A stretch of 64,000 nucleotides of DNA from Marinobacter sediminum. Lineage in GTDB: Bacteria > Pseudomonadota > Gammaproteobacteria > Pseudomonadales > Oleiphilaceae. The notes beneath the pieces were generated by a model. That model did not search any database. It had not been told where the DNA came from and was given only the letters and a program-made list of their open reading frames with translations. Where the stretch lies: NCBI RefSeq assembly GCF_023657445.1, contig NZ_JAGTWY010000001.1:62001-126000 (forward strand). Reading direction: 5' to 3'. Made by a program: the position numbers and the translations under genes. Every line of letters starts with the position of its first letter. Position 1 is the stretch's first letter. Shown here piece by piece: positions 60,741 through 64,000 of the stretch.

Positions 60741-60913
60741 CATTTTTTTACATTTTTACGAGATAGGTCTCAGTCAGGAGCAGAGCGGGTGCTGTGAGCG
60801 GGCCGCAAGCTGCTCAACAAGCTGGCTTGCCCTGATCGGCCGCACTCGTCAGAATGCAATGAAACCGGTGCTAACCTGTATTCGCGCCCTTCCTCTCATA
60901 CCAAGGAGATTAA

Positions 60914-61594
60914 ATGAACATCTGTCACGTTTTAAGCTTGTACAAGTCGTGCTCTCTAGCCGTTAAGCAGAGTGGCCGATGGGGCCTGTCAGGTGTTCTC
61001 CTGCTTGCACTGGCCGGCTGCTCGTCGAATGTAGCTAAAGTTGAAACCTGGCAGGGAAGTCCGGCATCTGCGGCCAATGCAGCCACGCTGGAAGCACCGG
61101 GTCCGATTCAGGTTTCCCAGGTTAATGGTCAGAAAATGACAAGTTTTCTGATGGATGACTTCGCCCTGAATTATGCTCTGTTGCCTGGGGAAAACGAGGT
61201 GGTGTTTACTCATAAAACGATCTGGGCAAAGTCCGGGGTGGTCGAAAACGGCGAATCAAAGGTGCATGTGGTAAAAAGTGCCCCGCAGGTTGTGCGTTTT
61301 AATGCCGAACCGGATGCTGTCTATCGTTTCCGTTATGATCAGCCGAAATCACGCAGTGAGGCTGAGGGGATGCTGGAGGGATTCTCAGCGACTGTTATAG
61401 AGGAAGACGGCCAGGTTGTTGCTGAATCCAGCGTTTGGGAGCCGAGCAAGGTCTGGGACCGCACGCCGAACCTTTCCGGCAGTCAAGCTGCAGAAGCTGC
61501 GTCCGGGGGAAGTGCACTGAATACGCTCAAGTCTGTCTGGGCGACCGCCACGGAAGATGAGAAAAAGGCATTCCTCCGCTGGGCATTCGAGTAA
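60914..61594 (+). CDS. DUF2057 family lipoprotein
   Basis: A 226-residue envelope protein. A long N-terminus precedes the hydrophobic stretch LSGVLLLALAGC, whose end is a lipobox (LAGC), so it is probably lipidated; a start later than the ATG at 60914 is possible. Ahead of that ATG is AAGGAGATTAA, a strong ribosome site, which supports it. The body matches DUF2057 (YccT-like): VNGQKMTSFLMDDFALNYAL and LLPGENEVVFTHKTIW. The C-terminal part after about residue 180 is Ala/Ser-rich. It is convergent with the WS/DGAT gene. Function unknown. Confidence 0.75.
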   Translation: MNICHVLSLYKSCSLAVKQSGRWGLSGVLLLALAGCSSNVAKVETWQGSPASAANAATLEAPGPIQVSQVNGQKMTSFLMDDFALNYALLPGENEVVFTHKTIWAKSGVVENGESKVHVVKSAPQVVRFNAEPDAVYRFRYDQPKSRSEAEGMLEGFSATVIEEDGQVVAESSVWEPSKVWDRTPNLSGSQAAEAASGGSALNTLKSVWATATEDEKKAFLRWAFE

Positions 61595-61603
61595 GCTTGT
61601 TTG

Positions 61604-61623
61604 ACCTGCGCTAACCCGCAGGT
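61604..61623. terminator. Hairpin between DUF2057 and WS/DGAT genes
   Basis: Stem ACCTGCG/CGCAGGT with a six-base loop lies in the 35-nt gap of two convergent genes, followed by TTCTCCTT. Likely a weak bidirectional terminator. Confidence 0.5.
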
Positions 61624-61629
61624 TTCTCC

Positions 61630-63162
61630 TTATCTCCTGAAACGCTGCAGGACCGTTTGCAGAATGCCTTCAAGCGCGGTTAGTGCGTCATCTGTTAACG
61701 ATTGAGGATGCGCTGCTGGCGCTTCTTCATGGCCGCCCTCTGGCCCAAGGCGGTTCGCAGCCTCTTCAATTGCATCCAGGCTTTCGTTCACATAATTTTC
61801 CAGTGAGCTTCCGTCTGCTACCACGTCCGGGCAGAGTGTGAAGTTCACCGTGAGCTTGCCCTGATAGCTTATTGCCACAATCACAAGCCCCATGCTGTCG
61901 AATAGCGGGGCTGTATTGTACTGCTGGACCAGGCGAGCCCCCTGCAGATACAGCGGCACCTGGGGTCCCGGTACATTGGTGATTGGCAAGTTGAAGACCG
62001 GTTGGTAACGCTGTGCGATTTGCAGCTCAGAATATAACCTGGCGGATAGCGCGAGCATCGTTGAGGGCAGAAGTTCAGTCAGACGATCCGCTGCGATCGC
62101 TTCCCGATAAGGTTCCGATGCCACCGCATTCCAGTGAATCCTGCGAATACGTAAAGCCGGATCAGGCTCGCTGGTGGAAAGATCCAGCAGCATGGCCGAC
62201 ATCTGGTTTCCGGTGGCTCGGCGCAAGCTGTTCGAGCGCACCGAGATTGGCGTCATGGCAACCAGGGACTTACCGGTGTCAGCGCCGTGATTGTTCATGT
62301 ATCTGCGAAGCGTTTCTGCGCACAAGCCAAGCACCACATCGTTAAGTGTAACGTCTCCGAGCGTCGCCTTGATTGCCTTCAGGCGCGACAGACCGACGCT
62401 GGCGGCAACAATCTGGCGGTTGGCTGTAATCTGTCGGTTGAACGGGCTATGCGGGGCGGAAAACAGGGGCAACGGCAACGGGAGTTTGCGTAGCTGCCTC
62501 TGAACCAGTCCTCGGGCAGTTGCCTCGGCAGCGTTGACGGCGAGAGAGGTAAATTGCAGCGGTGTTCTCAGAATATTGGCACCGGCCTGGATGATGACGC
62601 GTTCTTCGGAGGGCTCGGGGCGCGGTTGCCAGGGTCTTGGCGCGCTGATCGCTCTTGGTTCGGGGGTGTATTCAAGGAGCTTGCCAATGATTTCTTCACC
62701 ACTGAATGCATCAATGGCGGCGTGGTGGAGTCTGACAATCAGGGCAAAGCCGTTACTGCCAGAATCCTCCTCATCCAGTTTGAATCCGTCTACAAACGTG
62801 ATGTGCCATAGCGGGCGGTCGCGCTTTAGCGGCTCTTCAAGGATCTTCGAGGCCAGTGTCATCAGGCTGGTCTTGTGGCCATTTTCGCCAAGGTTCACAT
62901 AGGCAAGGTGTCTTTCAATACTAAAATCAGGGTCGTCAATCCAGTAAGGCCGGCCGAGACGTAAGGGGATTTCCTTCAACCGCTGGCGGAACACAGGTAC
63001 CACGTGCAGGCGACTGCGCAGATAGGCAACGAACGTACTGAACGCAAGGGGCGTCTTCCGCTCACTGGCGTCAAATAGATAGATGCCCCCGATATGCATC
63101 GGTGTGGTCTCGGATTCCAGGTAGAGGAATGAGGCATCCAGTTCCGAAAGCTGCCGCATCAA
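61630..63162 (-). CDS. Wax ester synthase/diacylglycerol acyltransferase (WS/DGAT)
   Basis: Acyl-CoA:alcohol or diacylglycerol acyltransferase that makes storage wax esters or triacylglycerol; such enzymes are a hallmark of Marinobacter. It has 510 residues. The start (LSELDASFLYLESETTPMHI) and PLWHITFVDGF are typical. The active-site motif HHxxxDG is present as HHAAIDA, with the two His and the Asp kept but the last Gly replaced by Ala. NDVVLGLCAETLRRYM and NLPITNVPGPQVPLYLQGAR (the PLW- and ND-type motifs) support the family. No membrane segment stands out. A LysR regulator gene lies upstream on the same strand. Confidence 0.92.
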   Translation of the reverse strand: MMRQLSELDASFLYLESETTPMHIGGIYLFDASERKTPLAFSTFVAYLRSRLHVVPVFRQRLKEIPLRLGRPYWIDDPDFSIERHLAYVNLGENGHKTSLMTLASKILEEPLKRDRPLWHITFVDGFKLDEEDSGSNGFALIVRLHHAAIDAFSGEEIIGKLLEYTPEPRAISAPRPWQPRPEPSEERVIIQAGANILRTPLQFTSLAVNAAEATARGLVQRQLRKLPLPLPLFSAPHSPFNRQITANRQIVAASVGLSRLKAIKATLGDVTLNDVVLGLCAETLRRYMNNHGADTGKSLVAMTPISVRSNSLRRATGNQMSAMLLDLSTSEPDPALRIRRIHWNAVASEPYREAIAADRLTELLPSTMLALSARLYSELQIAQRYQPVFNLPITNVPGPQVPLYLQGARLVQQYNTAPLFDSMGLVIVAISYQGKLTVNFTLCPDVVADGSSLENYVNESLDAIEEAANRLGPEGGHEEAPAAHPQSLTDDALTALEGILQTVLQRFRR

Positions 63163-63274
63163 TGAACTCCCTTTGGCTAACTGTTTCCCCAGTATAAACG
63201 AATGGAACGGGTTTAAAGTTGACTCATTTGCCCATTGTCAGCGCGTCCACGGGCCATATTTAAAAATTTTCATT

Positions 63275-64000
63275 TCAATCAGTTAGCCAGTCGGTGATGG
63301 TGCTATCCGAGGTCAGGCGCCTCCAGAACCACATCAGGGCTTTGCCCTGGTCCTCGGCGTGGCGGGCCAGGTGCAGCGCGATAGGTTGTCTGGGCTCGTT
63401 CACATGCTTGATGATCAGGCTGCCCGAATCCAGTTGCCTGCGGATCCGGGCCAGGGGTAGCCAGCCTACGCCGAGGCCCGATTCCTGAACGGCAATCTTC
63501 TGATCAATATTGGCGACGGTTAATGTGCGCTGGCGGCGAAATATGCCCGCATGGCCAGGAGGAAGAGAGCGGGACGTGTCGGCGGCGACGGCGGCAGGGT
63601 ATTTGGATATATCGTCCTCGGTTAGTGGTCCGCTCGCGCTGGCGAGGGGGTGGTTGCTTGCAACGGCAAAAACGAAGGGCATGTTGCCCAGTGTCTTGGT
63701 GGTGAAGTTGCCAGCGGGCTTACTGAAATGATCTGCGCCGACAACCAGATCAACACGACGGCTTTGCAGGGCGTCCCATGCACCGGCGAAGACGTCCTCG
63801 ATAATTTGCACATCAACCGGAACGCCCAGTTCATAGAACTCGCGGATGGCCGGAAACAGGCATTCCGCCGGAAGCAGTGAGTTGAAGCCGATGCGTAAAC
63901 GGGTTTCCCAGCCCTGAGCGACCTGTTTCGTGGTGTGGGCCAGGTTTTCCGCAGCTTCCAGGAGTGTTCGCCCTTCCTCAAGCAGGTACCGGCCGGCAGG
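63275..64000 (-). CDS. LysR-family transcriptional regulator, 5' end beyond window
   Basis: Only the C-terminal 241 or so residues are in the window; the frame is open to 64000. The first visible part, EEGRTLLEAAENLAHTTKQV, is the linker helix after the DNA-binding domain. GWETRLRIGFNSLLPAECLF opens the substrate-binding domain, which continues with RRVDLVVGADH and QESGLGVGWLPLARI. The helix-turn-helix lies outside. It is encoded 112 nt upstream of the WS/DGAT gene on the same strand; control of that gene is possible but unproven. Confidence 0.88.
   Translation of the reverse strand, partial: PAGRYLLEEGRTLLEAAENLAHTTKQVAQGWETRLRIGFNSLLPAECLFPAIREFYELGVPVDVQIIEDVFAGAWDALQSRRVDLVVGADHFSKPAGNFTTKTLGNMPFVFAVASNHPLASASGPLTEDDISKYPAAVAADTSRSLPPGHAGIFRRQRTLTVANIDQKIAVQESGLGVGWLPLARIRRQLDSGSLIIKHVNEPRQPIALHLARHAEDQGKALMWFWRRLTSDSTITDWLTD

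Overview
The window is a chromosomal segment of a GC-rich gammaproteobacterium, most likely Marinobacter or a close relative in the Pseudomonadales. The evidence is a wax ester synthase/diacylglycerol acyltransferase, a DUF6316 protein, and gene blocks laid out as in Pseudomonas: tolC-thiC-nudF-DUF1249-cpdA, HAD-rppH-ptsP, hslUV-SPOR-argS-priA-rpmE, maeB/mrcA-pilMNOPQ-aroKB-damX-gltBD-hemE, and nrdR-ribD-ribB-ribH-nusB-thiL-pgpA. I see no prophage, transposase, tRNA, rRNA or CRISPR array. Nearly all of it is core genome.

Layout. 1-7.7 kb holds envelope polysaccharide and LPS genes: manC (cut by the window edge), three glycosyltransferases, an ELM1-family protein, a late lipid A acyltransferase and waaA. 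7.7-14.5 kb holds tolC, a TPP riboswitch with thiC, two large hairpin elements, nudF-DUF1249-cpdA and gcvH. 14.5-20.8 kb holds an RlmI-type rRNA methyltransferase, a HAD phosphatase, rppH, ptsP and a patatin-like protein whose nucleophile serine is replaced. 20.8-29.7 kb holds the leftward block hslU, hslV, a SPOR protein, argS, an Ig-like lipoprotein and priA, then rpmE facing right. 30-42.5 kb holds a malic enzyme, PBP1A, the type IV pilus alignment and secretin operon pilMNOPQ, aroK, aroB and a DamX-like SPOR ATPase with a perfect 25-copy hexanucleotide repeat. 42.5-50.3 kb holds gltBD, hemE and a PilZ protein. 50.4-55 kb holds radA-ettA and glyA. 55-60.4 kb holds the riboflavin/NusB/ThiL/PgpA cluster. 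60.4-64 kb holds DUF6316, DUF2057, WS/DGAT and a LysR regulator (cut by the window edge).

The most interesting unexplained signal is a family of long intergenic palindromes. There are three full copies and one degenerate half copy. Each full copy has its own unrelated outer stem of 18-28 bp, but all share a core of about 50 nt. The core forms two mini-hairpins whose loops carry GGA inside C-A-N-G-G-A-N-G, which resembles the CsrA/RsmA-family RNA-binding motif. Other points for a second look are the patatin Ser-to-Asn change, the absence of riboflavin synthase from the rib cluster together with a RibB whose C-terminal GTP cyclohydrolase II domain has lost its zinc cysteines, the Glu-Pro microsatellite, a promoter whose -10 lies inside a 23-bp palindrome, and a heat-shock-type promoter before hslV.
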